A stretch of DNA of 64,000 nt. Source: Streptomyces lucensis JCM 4490. GTDB taxonomy: Bacteria > Actinomycetota > Actinomycetes > Streptomycetales > Streptomycetaceae. A program made the translations under genes and the position numbers. Positions 9,606 through 19,244 of this stretch are shown here, in pieces. A model generated the notes under the pieces. It saw only the letters and a program-made list of their open reading frames with translations, did not search any database and was not told where the DNA came from. Within the stretch, counting starts at the first letter, position 1; each line of letters opens with the position of its first letter. Location: the NCBI RefSeq assembly GCF_014650035.1, contig NZ_BMUE01000001.1, forward strand, positions 806,001 through 870,000. Reading direction: 5' to 3'.

Positions 9606-10495
9606 TGGCCCTGCTTCTCGCCGAGTCCTCGATACCACCCTTTATGTGGGCCGTCGTTCGCCTTCTTGCCGCAGAGGGAAAGCCGCTGGCGACCGATCGT
9701 GCGCGGGCTCTTCTAACTCCCCCCTCCCTGACCGAGGGCAAGGAGAACAAGGCCTTCGACCAAGCCCTGCGTACTCTGCGCGAGTTGAAGTTGATCGCCG
9801 AAGAGAAAGACCCCCTCTCGCTCGCCGGACACGCCGGCGACCTCGACGGCACGGACTTCCCGTCCTTCAGCAGCGCCCTGCGCCAGGCTGTCCTGGCCGG
9901 TGAGCTCAATGTCGGACTGGCTGACGACGCAGGACAGACCGGTTCGCGCGACCTCACCCGCATCCTCGTGTGGTTCCTCTCGTGCGATCCGCTCGACGGA
10001 CCGGCCACCTGGGCCATCGTCCAACGCGAGCAGTCCATCGACCTCAATCCCGACGCGGGCACTGCGTCGCGAAACGACACGCGCTGGAACCGTTTCGTGC
10101 ACTGGGTGCCGGCGTTGGGCCTGGCCGCAGCCCCCTTGTTGCCCACCAGCGGCGTGGGCCCGCTGCTGCCGGACTGCACAGAGGCCGTCAAGCAGACGGT
10201 GCAAAGGCTGTGGCCTGTCGGGGAACGCGTCAACGCCGTCGACGCTGCCCGAGCCCTGCGCACCGCCCTGCCGGTCCTGCCGGGCGGGGATTACGCCAAT
10301 GCCATGGGTATTTCCGATCCGGGCGCCCAGTCAGCAGGGGCCGCCTTGTCCTACGCCCTGCTGCGCGGCGAAGACGAGGGTTGGCTCGTCCTGCAGCAGG
10401 ACGCCGACGCCCAGCGCGTCTTGACCCTTCATGACCCCGACCGTCCGTCGCACTACGTGTCCGACATCGTCATCTCGGAGGACCAGCATGGCTGA
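9605..10495 (+). CDS. dpdG: DpdG-like protein
   Basis: A 296-residue protein with no enzymatic motif that I can see. The first 85 residues look like a winged-helix arrangement (two helices, then TDRARALL, then a predicted helix ending in LRELKLIAEE). The name rests mainly on position between dpdF and dpdH, with the same order as in other dpd islands, and on size. GTG 9605 shares one base with the stop of dpdF; frames upstream of it would run through dpdF. It overlaps dpdH by eight bases. It may be a DNA-binding or adaptor subunit, but that is a guess from the fold-like pattern. Confidence 0.65.
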   Translation: MALLLAESSIPPFMWAVVRLLAAEGKPLATDRARALLTPPSLTEGKENKAFDQALRTLRELKLIAEEKDPLSLAGHAGDLDGTDFPSFSSALRQAVLAGELNVGLADDAGQTGSRDLTRILVWFLSCDPLDGPATWAIVQREQSIDLNPDAGTASRNDTRWNRFVHWVPALGLAAAPLLPTSGVGPLLPDCTEAVKQTVQRLWPVGERVNAVDAARALRTALPVLPGGDYANAMGISDPGAQSAGAALSYALLRGEDEGWLVLQQDADAQRVLTLHDPDRPSHYVSDIVISEDQHG

Positions 10496-13400
10496 CTTCC
10501 GCGGCTTCCTGTGCTGGACGCCCGAAACTGCGGCCGCGACGATCAACACCGAGGCGGTCAGCCCCTCTCGTGCGGTCTTCCTGGCCACGCATGCGCCGCT
10601 GCGCATCCGCCGGGCTGGCCTGGACGGACGTGCCATCGTCTCCGACGGCCCGCTCATCGACGAGAACACCGTCCTGAAGGACTTCCTGTCGCTGCAGTCC
10701 GACACCGGCGCGCTCCTGTTGCCGATCGTCGGTGACTCCGGGACCGGAAAGTCGCACCTGGTGCGCTGGGTGCGCGAGAACCTGCCCCCCTCGGACAAAT
10801 ACAAGGTCATCTATCTGGAAAAGGCCAAGACCAGCCTCCGCGCTGTGATCGACGCCCTGCTGGCCGACGCGGACAGCGGCGCGCTGGCTCAGTTGCGCGC
10901 TGACATCCACCGGTTCACCGACGGCGTGGACTCGGCCACGTTGAGCAGGCGTCTGGTGAACGCCCTCAGCGAGTCCCTGGCCGCTACGACGGCCCGGGAC
11001 GTACCTCAGCACGCCCGTCCGCTCGCCGGTCCGCGCGGTCTCACGGTCGTCCTGCAGGACCCCCACGTGAGCGCCTTCATGCTCGGACAGGGCAAGTTCA
11101 TTCCCAGGCTGGCGGAACAACTGCTGCAGGACCGCATGGACGGCGAGCCGGACCGCCCGATGGCGTTCACCATGGATGATCTCCCCACCGACCTGCTGGA
11201 CCTCCACCGTGCCGCCCAGGTCACGATCAAGCTGATCAATGTGATCTCGGGCAACACGCAGCTGCAGCAGGCCGCCGTCGACCTGCTGAACCAGCATCTG
11301 GAAGCGGCCGTCAAACGGGTGGCGAGCCTGGGAGCGGGCCGCCTGCAGGACGCCATGCTGCAGGTGCGGCGGGAGTACGCCCGCAAGGGCAAAGAGATCA
11401 TCCTGCTCATCGAGGACTTCGCGCTGATCCAAGGCGTGCAGAAAGACCTCCTCGATGCGGTCATCGAGGCCGCCAACCGCTACGGCAGCACCACCCTGGC
11501 CCCGATCCGCACCCTCATGGCGGTCACCACGGGCTACTTCAGCGACCTCCCGGAGACCGCACTCACCCGTGTCCGGGCCACCGCTGGCTACGTCTACAAC
11601 CTCAACGTCCCCTTCACCAGGGACGACCGCGGTGAATCCGAGATCACCTCGTTCGTCGGACGGTATCTCAACGCCGCCCGGGTCGGGCGGGACGCCCTGG
11701 AGAACGAGGGCGGGCAGCAGGTGCGCAATCCCTGTGAGACCTGCGACCTGGTCTCCCGATGCCATGAGCAGTTCGGAGTGACCTCCGAGGGCTATGGCCT
11801 GTATCCGTTCAACTCCTCCGCCCTGGTCCGCACCATCCACGCGACGGCTCCGCGCAACGACCCCTACGCCTTCGTCCCGCGCACCGTGCTCGGCAGCGTG
11901 ATTCGCCCCGTCCTGGTCGACCACGCCGGCGCACTCAAGGAAGGCACCTTCCCGGACACTCGTTTCCGTACCCAGTTCCCCACCGCGGACATCGACGAGC
12001 CGCTGTCCACCGACGTACAGGAAGTCGTCGAGGCAGAGGACCATCTCGACGCCGACCGCCGGAAGATTGTCCTAGAGTTCTGGGGCGGGGCCCCCGACCA
12101 CGCTGGTGCCCTGCCGTCCGCGGTCATAGAAGCCTTTGCTCTTGAAGCCCGCACCTTCTCGGGGACTAGCGCCACTCCTCGGCAGCCGGTCAGAGTCCAA
12201 CCGGAGGAGCGGGAAAAGCAGCAGGCCGAGACGGAAACCACCACTGAAAAGCTGCCTCGCTCTCTCCAGGCCAAGGTCAGTGCCGTGGAGGACTGGCTTA
12301 CCCGCGAACAAGTACTGCCGCAGGCTGTGGCCAGCGACTTGCGCACCGTCATCGCGACCGCCGTTGCGCAGCGCTACCGCTGGGTCAATCCGCTGATGCG
12401 GGAACAGACACAGGCGACGATCCGCTCAGCCTGGCCTCTCAATGCCCGTGTGGTCTCGATCGAAGGCGCAACGGAGAACATCCAGGGCGCGGACACAGCC
12501 CCGATCAAGTTCAAGCGGACGGCACGAAACAGCCGTTACCTGCGCAGCGTGCTGTTGCTCAAGAACGGCCAGCCCGCCCAGCGTGCCGAACACGTGCGCC
12601 GGCTGAGCACAGACGCCGACCGCTACACCGCGTCGCTGACCACCGCCCTGCAGAAGAACCTGCAGATCACCGATGACGACTTGGTCCTCGGATTGCGGGC
12701 AGCCCTGATCGGGGCCGCTCTGGCCGGGCTGGCGTGGCCCGGCATGGACGAGGCCGAACTGCTGGCGATCGCATTCGCCGACGGACGCTCCTGGGCGCGC
12801 CAGGACGCCGCGGACCGCGAAAGCGCATGGAGTCGGGCCCTGGAGGGCCACCTCCAGTACCGGACCCCCCTCGTCGAGCGGCTGCGCGACGCCTTGGGCG
12901 TGGCCCAGGGCGAAGGGAAGGCACGGATGATCGACGCGGCGAGGGCGCTCCCGTTGCTGCGCCGAGCCGTAGCACAGTGGGACTGGCAGGTGACGGGATC
13001 GGACATACCGGAGTGGGTGAAGAAGGCCGTCAGGAACTTCGCCGACTGGACGGACATGGTAGAGGCGCAGAATGCGTCGTTGCGCCGGAAGTTGGACGGC
13101 ATACGTCGGCACCATCCGCGGGGTACGACCGGGGCGCAGGTGCTGGCCGCCGTGCGCGATGCGCTCCTTGCGGCCGTGGATGCCAGCATCCCGGTTCCGC
13201 TGGCCATCAGGGCGGAAATCACCGAACGTCTGGCGCGGGCGCAAGATGCCGACTGGAAGATCCTGAACCAACTCGAGGACGATCTCCTGCGGGCGGAAGA
13301 GCCCGAGGCTCCCGAGGCGGCGCGCATCACGGCGGCCGTGCGTGACCGAGGGGTCACCATCCAGGTGATCAGCGGCCTCCTGCAGGCCAGCGATGCATGG

Positions 13401-13523
13401 CTGACCACCGCTTTGGAGCACGCTGCATCCCGCACCAACACCCATGGCGATGAGGCGGCCAGGGGTGTCCAGGAACTTTTGACCGAGTGGCGGTCGCTGA
13501 GCGCCCCGGAGGAGGATCGATGA
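10488..13523 (+). CDS. dpdH: DpdH, large P-loop ATPase
   Basis: A 1011-residue protein with a P-loop near the N terminus, GDSGTGKS (Lys88), and a Walker B stretch LLIEDF (Glu309, Asp310). A CxxC-x4-C cluster (CETCDLVSRC) follows in the middle region, and the C-terminal 400 residues are helical with no named motif. Its place and size match DpdH of 7-deazaguanine islands, described as an ATPase or helicase-like component. ATG 10488 has CGGAGG directly upstream within the end of dpdG. The final ATGA overlaps the start of dpdI. The ATPase could act as a motor or sensor of DNA status; the sequence does not say which. Confidence 0.75.
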   Translation: MADFRGFLCWTPETAAATINTEAVSPSRAVFLATHAPLRIRRAGLDGRAIVSDGPLIDENTVLKDFLSLQSDTGALLLPIVGDSGTGKSHLVRWVRENLPPSDKYKVIYLEKAKTSLRAVIDALLADADSGALAQLRADIHRFTDGVDSATLSRRLVNALSESLAATTARDVPQHARPLAGPRGLTVVLQDPHVSAFMLGQGKFIPRLAEQLLQDRMDGEPDRPMAFTMDDLPTDLLDLHRAAQVTIKLINVISGNTQLQQAAVDLLNQHLEAAVKRVASLGAGRLQDAMLQVRREYARKGKEIILLIEDFALIQGVQKDLLDAVIEAANRYGSTTLAPIRTLMAVTTGYFSDLPETALTRVRATAGYVYNLNVPFTRDDRGESEITSFVGRYLNAARVGRDALENEGGQQVRNPCETCDLVSRCHEQFGVTSEGYGLYPFNSSALVRTIHATAPRNDPYAFVPRTVLGSVIRPVLVDHAGALKEGTFPDTRFRTQFPTADIDEPLSTDVQEVVEAEDHLDADRRKIVLEFWGGAPDHAGALPSAVIEAFALEARTFSGTSATPRQPVRVQPEEREKQQAETETTTEKLPRSLQAKVSAVEDWLTREQVLPQAVASDLRTVIATAVAQRYRWVNPLMREQTQATIRSAWPLNARVVSIEGATENIQGADTAPIKFKRTARNSRYLRSVLLLKNGQPAQRAEHVRRLSTDADRYTASLTTALQKNLQITDDDLVLGLRAALIGAALAGLAWPGMDEAELLAIAFADGRSWARQDAADRESAWSRALEGHLQYRTPLVERLRDALGVAQGEGKARMIDAARALPLLRRAVAQWDWQVTGSDIPEWVKKAVRNFADWTDMVEAQNASLRRKLDGIRRHHPRGTTGAQVLAAVRDALLAAVDASIPVPLAIRAEITERLARAQDADWKILNQLEDDLLRAEEPEAPEAARITAAVRDRGVTIQVISGLLQASDAWLTTALEHAASRTNTHGDEAARGVQELLTEWRSLSAPEEDR

Positions 13524-14209
13524 GCGCGCCCCTGTCCGTGTTGCAAAAGGCTGAGCGCCTGCAGGCGGAGGCACGCCGGCTCAACGAGGGAGAGAAGGGA
13601 GAGGAGGAAGCGAGGCGCATCAGCGAACGCATCAGCGTCCTGCATAACCAGTTGATGTCCTTGCAGCGCCGCCTGCGTATCGCCCGCTCCTTGATGGCCC
13701 AGCCAGCGGCGGGCGACATCGACCTCTCCGGGCTCGACACGGGCCTGGCAGCGTTCACTCGCCACTGCGAAGGCGGCGGACTGCCTCCCAACCCCGCCTT
13801 CACCAGGGCTTCGACAGCCGTACAAAAGGTCGCCGACCGCATAGCACAGGACAGTCAGGAAGCATGGCGGCAGTGGACACAAGCCCAACTGGAGGCCTTG
13901 CAGATGGCGCGGCAAGCCATGCTCTCGTTGCAGGACCAGGCACGGGCCAAGGCACTGCACCAGGACCTCATCAAGACTGCTCGCGCCGACGTCGACGCAG
14001 CTGTGATCACTCTGTTCGCCAACGCCCACGCCGAACTGGCTGAACTGCTCGAGACCGCGCCACCGCCGCCGGAAGGACTGCAGACGCTCCTGGATCGCCT
14101 GGCCTCCGGCACCGCCCTGCTGCTCAGCGACATCACGGACGAGGAGATCGCGCTGCTGCGTCGCGTCGATCTCGACGCTGACCTGGAAGTCCGCAGGAGG
14201 CGCACGTGA
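13520..14209 (+). CDS. dpdI: DpdI-like coiled-coil protein
   Basis: A 229-residue, strongly helical protein. Residues about 5-55 are rich in Glu, Arg and Leu with a heptad-like pattern and should form a coiled coil; a further long helix covers about 100-150. There are no catalytic motifs. The name follows from its location between dpdH and dpdJ, where dpd islands carry a short protein of unknown role. Translation probably starts at ATG 13520, which overlaps the dpdH stop and follows GGAGGA. It may bridge the ATPase DpdH and helicase DpdJ, as small coiled-coil proteins between large motors often do; this is inference from context. Confidence 0.6.
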   Translation: MSAPLSVLQKAERLQAEARRLNEGEKGEEEARRISERISVLHNQLMSLQRRLRIARSLMAQPAAGDIDLSGLDTGLAAFTRHCEGGGLPPNPAFTRASTAVQKVADRIAQDSQEAWRQWTQAQLEALQMARQAMLSLQDQARAKALHQDLIKTARADVDAAVITLFANAHAELAELLETAPPPPEGLQTLLDRLASGTALLLSDITDEEIALLRRVDLDADLEVRRRRT

Positions 14210-17200
14210 TCACACCGTCCCGCGCTCGTTTCTACAACCACGTCCTCAACACCCTCGAGGACCGCGAGTTGCCCCTCGTGTCCTGGGGCATCACCGACGG
14301 CGCGCTGACCGAGAGTGAAGTCCTCGAGGCCATCGATCTCTGCCTGCGCGACACCCCGCAGGAGGCGGCAGGCATATCGAGCGAAGACCTGCTGTACGAA
14401 TTCCGCGACCGCGCCTGGCTGTTCAAGGTGCCGGACACCTCGCCCCCGCAATATCGCACGCGACTGGCCGAGACCGTCCGCCTGGCAGCCCAACTGCGGC
14501 AACTCTTCCCCTGGCAGGTCCGCGACGAGGCCACGCCGTGGTGGCAGAGCGGCAAACGACTCGTCGCCGACTACCGCCTGCACATTGCGCCGCGCCGCTA
14601 CCCTCAGCGCAACATCCCCGCGGCGACCGCACTGAAGGAACTCGCCAACCTGCCGGGGTGGAGTCACCTCCAGCAGTGCGTAGCCCAGGCGCAGATCGGT
14701 TCCCGCGACCTCGCACGGTTCCAGATCGATGCCGCCGCAGCGGTGACTAATGCCCTCAAGCGCCCGCACTCCAGCGGTGTGATCGTGGGCGCCGGCACCG
14801 GCAGCGGCAAAACACTGTCCTTCTACCTGCCCGCCTTCGCGGCCATGGCCGAACGCGCCCGCCCGAACAGTTTCCGACTGCATACCCTGGCGCTGTATCC
14901 ACGCAAGGAACTGCTGCGTGACCAACTGCGGGAGGCACTGAGTACCGCCCACGCACTGGAACCCACCCTACAAAGCTGCGAGCGCCGACCGCTTCGCCTG
15001 GGAGCTCTCTACGGAGACACGCCCTACGACCCCCAGGACAAACGCCTTGAAGCCGGCGCCAACGGCCGCACAGCCTGGAAGCGGACCCAGCAAGGCGCCA
15101 TTTGCCCCTACCTGACGTGCCCGCAATGCGAGCGCGGTGAACTCCTGTGGCACGACACCGACCGCCGCAACAACAAAGAACGACTGACATGCCTAAACCC
15201 CACCTGCCAAAGCGTGATCCAGGAGGGGCGCCTGGCTCTCACCCGCCAAAGCCAGCGCGAGCAGCCACCGGACCTGCTGTTCACCACCACCGAGATGCTC
15301 AACCTCTACAGCGCCGCAGGAGGCATCGGCCGACTGCTGGGCTGGCAGGCAGGCGCGGTCCCCTCGCTGGTCCTGCTCGACGAGGTGCACACCTACGCTG
15401 GGCTTCACGGAGCACAGACGGCCCTCCTGCTGCGCCGATGGCAGCAGGCAGTCCGTAAACCGGTCACTTTCGTCGGACTGAGCGCCACGCTGCGCGACGC
15501 CAACGCGTTCTTCGGCCGCCTGGTGGGTCTGCGCGACAACGACGTCGAGTACATCCAGCCTCTCGACGACAGCATGGACGAGGAAGGCCGCGAATACGCC
15601 CTCGCACTGCGCGGCGATCCGATCGCCGGCAGCAGTTTGCTGTCCACCTCCATCCAAACGGCCATGCTCTTTGGGCGCATGCTCGACCCCGAGGAAGACG
15701 CCGCCCTGTACGGGTCCACCGGATTCCTCTTCACCGACGACCTGGACGTCACCAACCGCTTCTACGACGACCTGCGCGACGCCGAGGGAAGGCAAGACCG
15801 CTACGGCCGGCCTAGCGGCCGCCATCCCGCCCTCGCCGCCCTCCGCGCTCCGGCCAGCCCCCAGCACCGCGCCCGTTACCGCGACGGCCAGTCATGGGAC
15901 CTCATGGAGAAGATCGGCCATGTACTCGCCCCCGGTGCGGGCAGCCATGCCCTGCGCGTGGCTCGCACGTCGTCGCAGGACGTCGGAGTCGATCTGCACG
16001 CCGACCTGACGGTGGCGACCGCCTCCCTCGAAGTCGGTTTCAACGACCCGCGCGTCGGACTGGTCCTCCAGCACAAGGCACCCCACGACGCAGCGGCCTT
16101 CATCCAGCGACGCGGCCGCGCTGGCCGTCAGCGCGCCATGCGCCCCATCACGGTCATCACCCTCTCCGACTACGGCCGGGACCGGCTCGCCTATCAGGCA
16201 TACGAGACGCTGTTCCAGCCGGAGGTGGCCGCGCGCCACCTCCCGGTCAACAACCGTTTTGTAATCAAGATCCAGGGAGCGCAGTCGCTGCTGGACTGGG
16301 CCGGGCGGAAACTGCGCTCCCGCCAAATCTGGAACGACCCCAGGCAACTGCTGACTGCGCCACGAAACGGCATCAAAACTCAGGACGACGGCGCCCGCCA
16401 GCAGTTCGCGCATCTGCTGGAGAGTCTCCTGACCAATGCCACCCTCCAGGACGATCTGGCACGGCACCTCAAAACGGCACTCCAGTTGAGCGCCGACGAG
16501 GTGCAGGCCCTGTTGTGGGAGGAGCCGCGATCACTGCTGCTCAGCGTGGTACCCACCGCGACCCGCCGCCTGAAGAGCAACTGGCAGACCCTCCAGGACA
16601 AGGACCCCGGCGCCGAACCCGGAACCATGTTGCCGGAGTTCGTGACCCGCGCCCTGTTCGACCCGCTCAACGTGCCCGAGGTCGCGCTGACCCTGCCCTT
16701 CGCTGCGCGCCAGGCCGCCGGCGACGCCGTGCAGGACAACACCGACGAACTGCTGCCGATCGCCAGGGCTCTCAGAGAAGCCGTACCCGGCCGCGTCAGC
16801 CGCCGTTACGGCTACCAGCGAAACGACCACCGCACCTGGCTGGCCGTCCCCCCACTTGGCCAGGACACCCTGGAACTCGACGAAAGCCTCGTCCCGGACC
16901 CCACACCCGAAGGCCGATGGTTCCCTCCGGGATATGACCAGACGGGTCTGGTCGTACTACGCCCCCATCGCCTGCACCTGAGCCAGCCGCCCAGACCGGT
17001 CGCCGACCGGTCACAAGGCTTTCCGTTGTGGGCCTCGCAGATCGTCGTCGACACCAACACCTCGCCCCTGCCCGGGGACGTTCCACGCCCGTCCTCGTGG
17101 CAGGACCGCATCGCTGCCGTCGGCTTCTCCCTGCACGCAGCAGGCAACCCCGTCGAAGTGCGCCGGATGACTGCCGGAGCCCGCTTCGAGGTGAGTTACG

Positions 17201-18726
17201 ACTCGGGCACGACAGATGCCCGAACCGTGCACTACACCTGCAACGGGGAACCTGCAGCCCTCGGATTCCGGCTCAGCGTGGACGCCGCGTCGTTCACCCT
17301 CGCCCCGCTGGACACCACCCGCCCCGAGATCTCCCGCTACCTTGCCTCTCCCCAATGGCGGACCCTGGCCTTCTTCCAGGCGGTGAACGACGATCGGGCA
17401 CTGGCAGAGGTGACCAACCAGTTCCAGCGCGGTTGGCTCGCCCTTGTCTACCTGACGGCGTTCTCCCTACGAGGCATGAGCGACGACAGCCCCGATCCGT
17501 CATCGATCCGTGCCGCCCTGGCGGACGGCATTTGGCGGGAGGACCTGGCCGAAATCCTCACTGTGCTCTACCGCGACGAGCCCACCGGCCAGCCCGCCCA
17601 CACCAACGAACGGCTCATCGCCACACTCACCGAGCTGAGCGACGTCCCCGCCGTCATGGACGCCCTGGACCGGGCCGGACACCTCCTGGTGACACCCGAC
17701 ATCGCCGTCCGCACCACCGACCTGGCACGGCGGGCCTATACCGACACCGTGGCCGCTGCCGTCCTCGCTGCAGCACTGCGTGCCTGCCCGGACGCACAGG
17801 ACGGCGATCTGATCGTCGACGTAGCCCCTGCCCCCCAGGACGGACATCCGGCCACCGTATGGCTCAGCGAGACCTCCATCGGCGGCCTGGGAGTGATCGA
17901 ACAACTCTCCCGCTACTACGCCGAGGACCCACGGCGATTCTGGCGCCTGGTCGAGACAGCCCTGACCCCCAACGACTACGAATACGTCGACACCACCGTC
18001 ACCCGACTCCTGCGCCACGTGACCACAGCACCGACCGGCCCAGCAGCACAAGCCATGGCAGTTCTGCGGGCCCGCACCTCCGCAGCCGACTCCCGCCAAG
18101 CACTCACCGACCTTCGCAAGGCGTGGAGCACACTCGACGGACCGCCACGCCACAGCGCCGTGGCAGCCCTGTCCACCCGACTGCTCCGGCCGGGCAGCAG
18201 CCCCACCACCGATGCCAGCGCACTGGCCCTGATCGACGCATGGCAGGCCCTCGAGCACCGGCTGGGCGTGGAAGTCGACGCCCGGGTCATCGCCTACGCC
18301 GTCGGCTCCGGGCGCCTGCCCACCGGCCCAGGCCCAGGCCTGTCGGCCGACCAGGCATTCAGCCTGCTCTGGCCGCGGGGACGGGACGCCCGAACCCACC
18401 ATCTTCAGCACTACCAGCCCTACCTCGATCGGCCACCCGTGCTGGACCGTCTCCTTGCTGCCGCAGCACACGACGAGCAACTGCCCTGCATCGACGTCAC
18501 CGAAGACGGCTGGGAACAGCGCTATCAGGCCGCCATATCCCAGCATGCCGCCGTGGAATTGACCGCCGACACGAACGCCGCAACGGCCCTGTCCGACGCC
18601 ATCGTCCGTGTGCCCGTACTGACCGTGGACTGGGACGTGCTACGCCTGTACGGAGAGATGCAAGGAATGCGACGCGACGGTCAGCAGTGGCGAGTCCGAG
18701 TGGACATCCGGGAGGCCACGCAGTGA
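14206..18726 (+). CDS. dpdJ: DpdJ, DEAD/DEAH-box helicase with zinc ribbon
   Basis: A 1506-residue SF2 helicase. Motif I is GAGTGSGKT with Lys202, motif II is LLDEVH from Asp392, motif III is LSATL, and motif VI is QRRGRAGRQ from Gln634. Between motifs I and II lies a cysteine set (Cys305, Cys308, then Cys329 and Cys334) that looks like an inserted zinc ribbon. The long C-terminal half includes a DIAVRTTDLARR segment and a stretch with WLSETSIGGLG, as in DUF1998-type tails of large bacterial helicases. GTG 14206 overlaps the dpdI stop, and the stop overlaps dpdK. It matches DpdJ by architecture and order. Large DUF1998 helicases are common in defence systems, so a restriction role is likely. 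Confidence 0.8.
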   Translation: MITPSRARFYNHVLNTLEDRELPLVSWGITDGALTESEVLEAIDLCLRDTPQEAAGISSEDLLYEFRDRAWLFKVPDTSPPQYRTRLAETVRLAAQLRQLFPWQVRDEATPWWQSGKRLVADYRLHIAPRRYPQRNIPAATALKELANLPGWSHLQQCVAQAQIGSRDLARFQIDAAAAVTNALKRPHSSGVIVGAGTGSGKTLSFYLPAFAAMAERARPNSFRLHTLALYPRKELLRDQLREALSTAHALEPTLQSCERRPLRLGALYGDTPYDPQDKRLEAGANGRTAWKRTQQGAICPYLTCPQCERGELLWHDTDRRNNKERLTCLNPTCQSVIQEGRLALTRQSQREQPPDLLFTTTEMLNLYSAAGGIGRLLGWQAGAVPSLVLLDEVHTYAGLHGAQTALLLRRWQQAVRKPVTFVGLSATLRDANAFFGRLVGLRDNDVEYIQPLDDSMDEEGREYALALRGDPIAGSSLLSTSIQTAMLFGRMLDPEEDAALYGSTGFLFTDDLDVTNRFYDDLRDAEGRQDRYGRPSGRHPALAALRAPASPQHRARYRDGQSWDLMEKIGHVLAPGAGSHALRVARTSSQDVGVDLHADLTVATASLEVGFNDPRVGLVLQHKAPHDAAAFIQRRGRAGRQRAMRPITVITLSDYGRDRLAYQAYETLFQPEVAARHLPVNNRFVIKIQGAQSLLDWAGRKLRSRQIWNDPRQLLTAPRNGIKTQDDGARQQFAHLLESLLTNATLQDDLARHLKTALQLSADEVQALLWEEPRSLLLSVVPTATRRLKSNWQTLQDKDPGAEPGTMLPEFVTRALFDPLNVPEVALTLPFAARQAAGDAVQDNTDELLPIARALREAVPGRVSRRYGYQRNDHRTWLAVPPLGQDTLELDESLVPDPTPEGRWFPPGYDQTGLVVLRPHRLHLSQPPRPVADRSQGFPLWASQIVVDTNTSPLPGDVPRPSSWQDRIAAVGFSLHAAGNPVEVRRMTAGARFEVSYDSGTTDARTVHYTCNGEPAALGFRLSVDAASFTLAPLDTTRPEISRYLASPQWRTLAFFQAVNDDRALAEVTNQFQRGWLALVYLTAFSLRGMSDDSPDPSSIRAALADGIWREDLAEILTVLYRDEPTGQPAHTNERLIATLTELSDVPAVMDALDRAGHLLVTPDIAVRTTDLARRAYTDTVAAAVLAAALRACPDAQDGDLIVDVAPAPQDGHPATVWLSETSIGGLGVIEQLSRYYAEDPRRFWRLVETALTPNDYEYVDTTVTRLLRHVTTAPTGPAAQAMAVLRARTSAADSRQALTDLRKAWSTLDGPPRHSAVAALSTRLLRPGSSPTTDASALALIDAWQALEHRLGVEVDARVIAYAVGSGRLPTGPGPGLSADQAFSLLWPRGRDARTHHLQHYQPYLDRPPVLDRLLAAAAHDEQLPCIDVTEDGWEQRYQAAISQHAAVELTADTNAATALSDAIVRVPVLTVDWDVLRLYGEMQGMRRDGQQWRVRVDIREATQ

Positions 18727-19244
18727 GCGGCATGGAGCGCCCCGTACGCACCGGCGGGCATACCGGCGTGCGCGCCGACGCCATCTTGGCCATGGCCCTC
18801 GTCGGAGAACTCATGTCTCCCGGACCGGTGATGTGGCTGGTCTCACCATGGATCAGCGATGTGAAGATCCTCGACAACAGCCAGGGAACATACGACGACC
18901 TGTTCGACGACAACCCTCCCAGCAGTTGCTCGTTGGCCGACCTACTGGCACGGATCACGGTGGCCGGTACCTCCCTGACCGTGGTCACGCGTCCCGATAC
19001 GCACAACGTCCAATTCCTCGGACGACTACATCGCCTGGCCCCTCGTCACACCGTGCGCGTCGTCCAGAGCCCCGCCGTGCACGAGAAGACCATCTGCGGC
19101 CGGGACTGGATGCTCACCGGGTCCATGAACTTCACGGTGCGGGGCCTGCTGGAGAACGACGAGGCGGTGAGCTACAAGGTGGGAGGCAGTGACGCGGGCC
19201 AGGCACGCCTCGAACTCGCCCAGCGATGGAAGGAACACCAGTGA
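18723..19244 (+). CDS. dpdK: DpdK, HKD (phospholipase D-type) nuclease-like protein
   Basis: A 173-residue protein with one HKD-type active site: His120 and Lys122 in VHEK, Asp128, then GSMN (residues 133-136). A single HKD half-site implies that a dimer builds the catalytic centre, as in small PLD-family nucleases such as Nuc and BfiI. The N-terminal part holds the strand-rich VMWLVSPWISD core typical of the fold. GTG 18723 overlaps the dpdJ stop; an ATG at 18732 would shorten the protein by three residues. In dpd islands DpdK is the best candidate for the DNA-cutting subunit, though that remains presumed from the fold. Confidence 0.8.
   Translation: MSGMERPVRTGGHTGVRADAILAMALVGELMSPGPVMWLVSPWISDVKILDNSQGTYDDLFDDNPPSSCSLADLLARITVAGTSLTVVTRPDTHNVQFLGRLHRLAPRHTVRVVQSPAVHEKTICGRDWMLTGSMNFTVRGLLENDEAVSYKVGGSDAGQARLELAQRWKEHQ

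Noticed and set aside
7515..9638. Minus-strand open frame of 707 codons across dpdF
   Set aside because: Antisense shadow in G+C-rich DNA; RecQ motifs are on the plus strand.
17028..18722. Long N-terminal extension of dpdK in the frame upstream of 18723
   Set aside because: It runs antisense-like through dpdJ and is Arg/Pro-rich; the GTG at the overlap gives the normal DpdK length.
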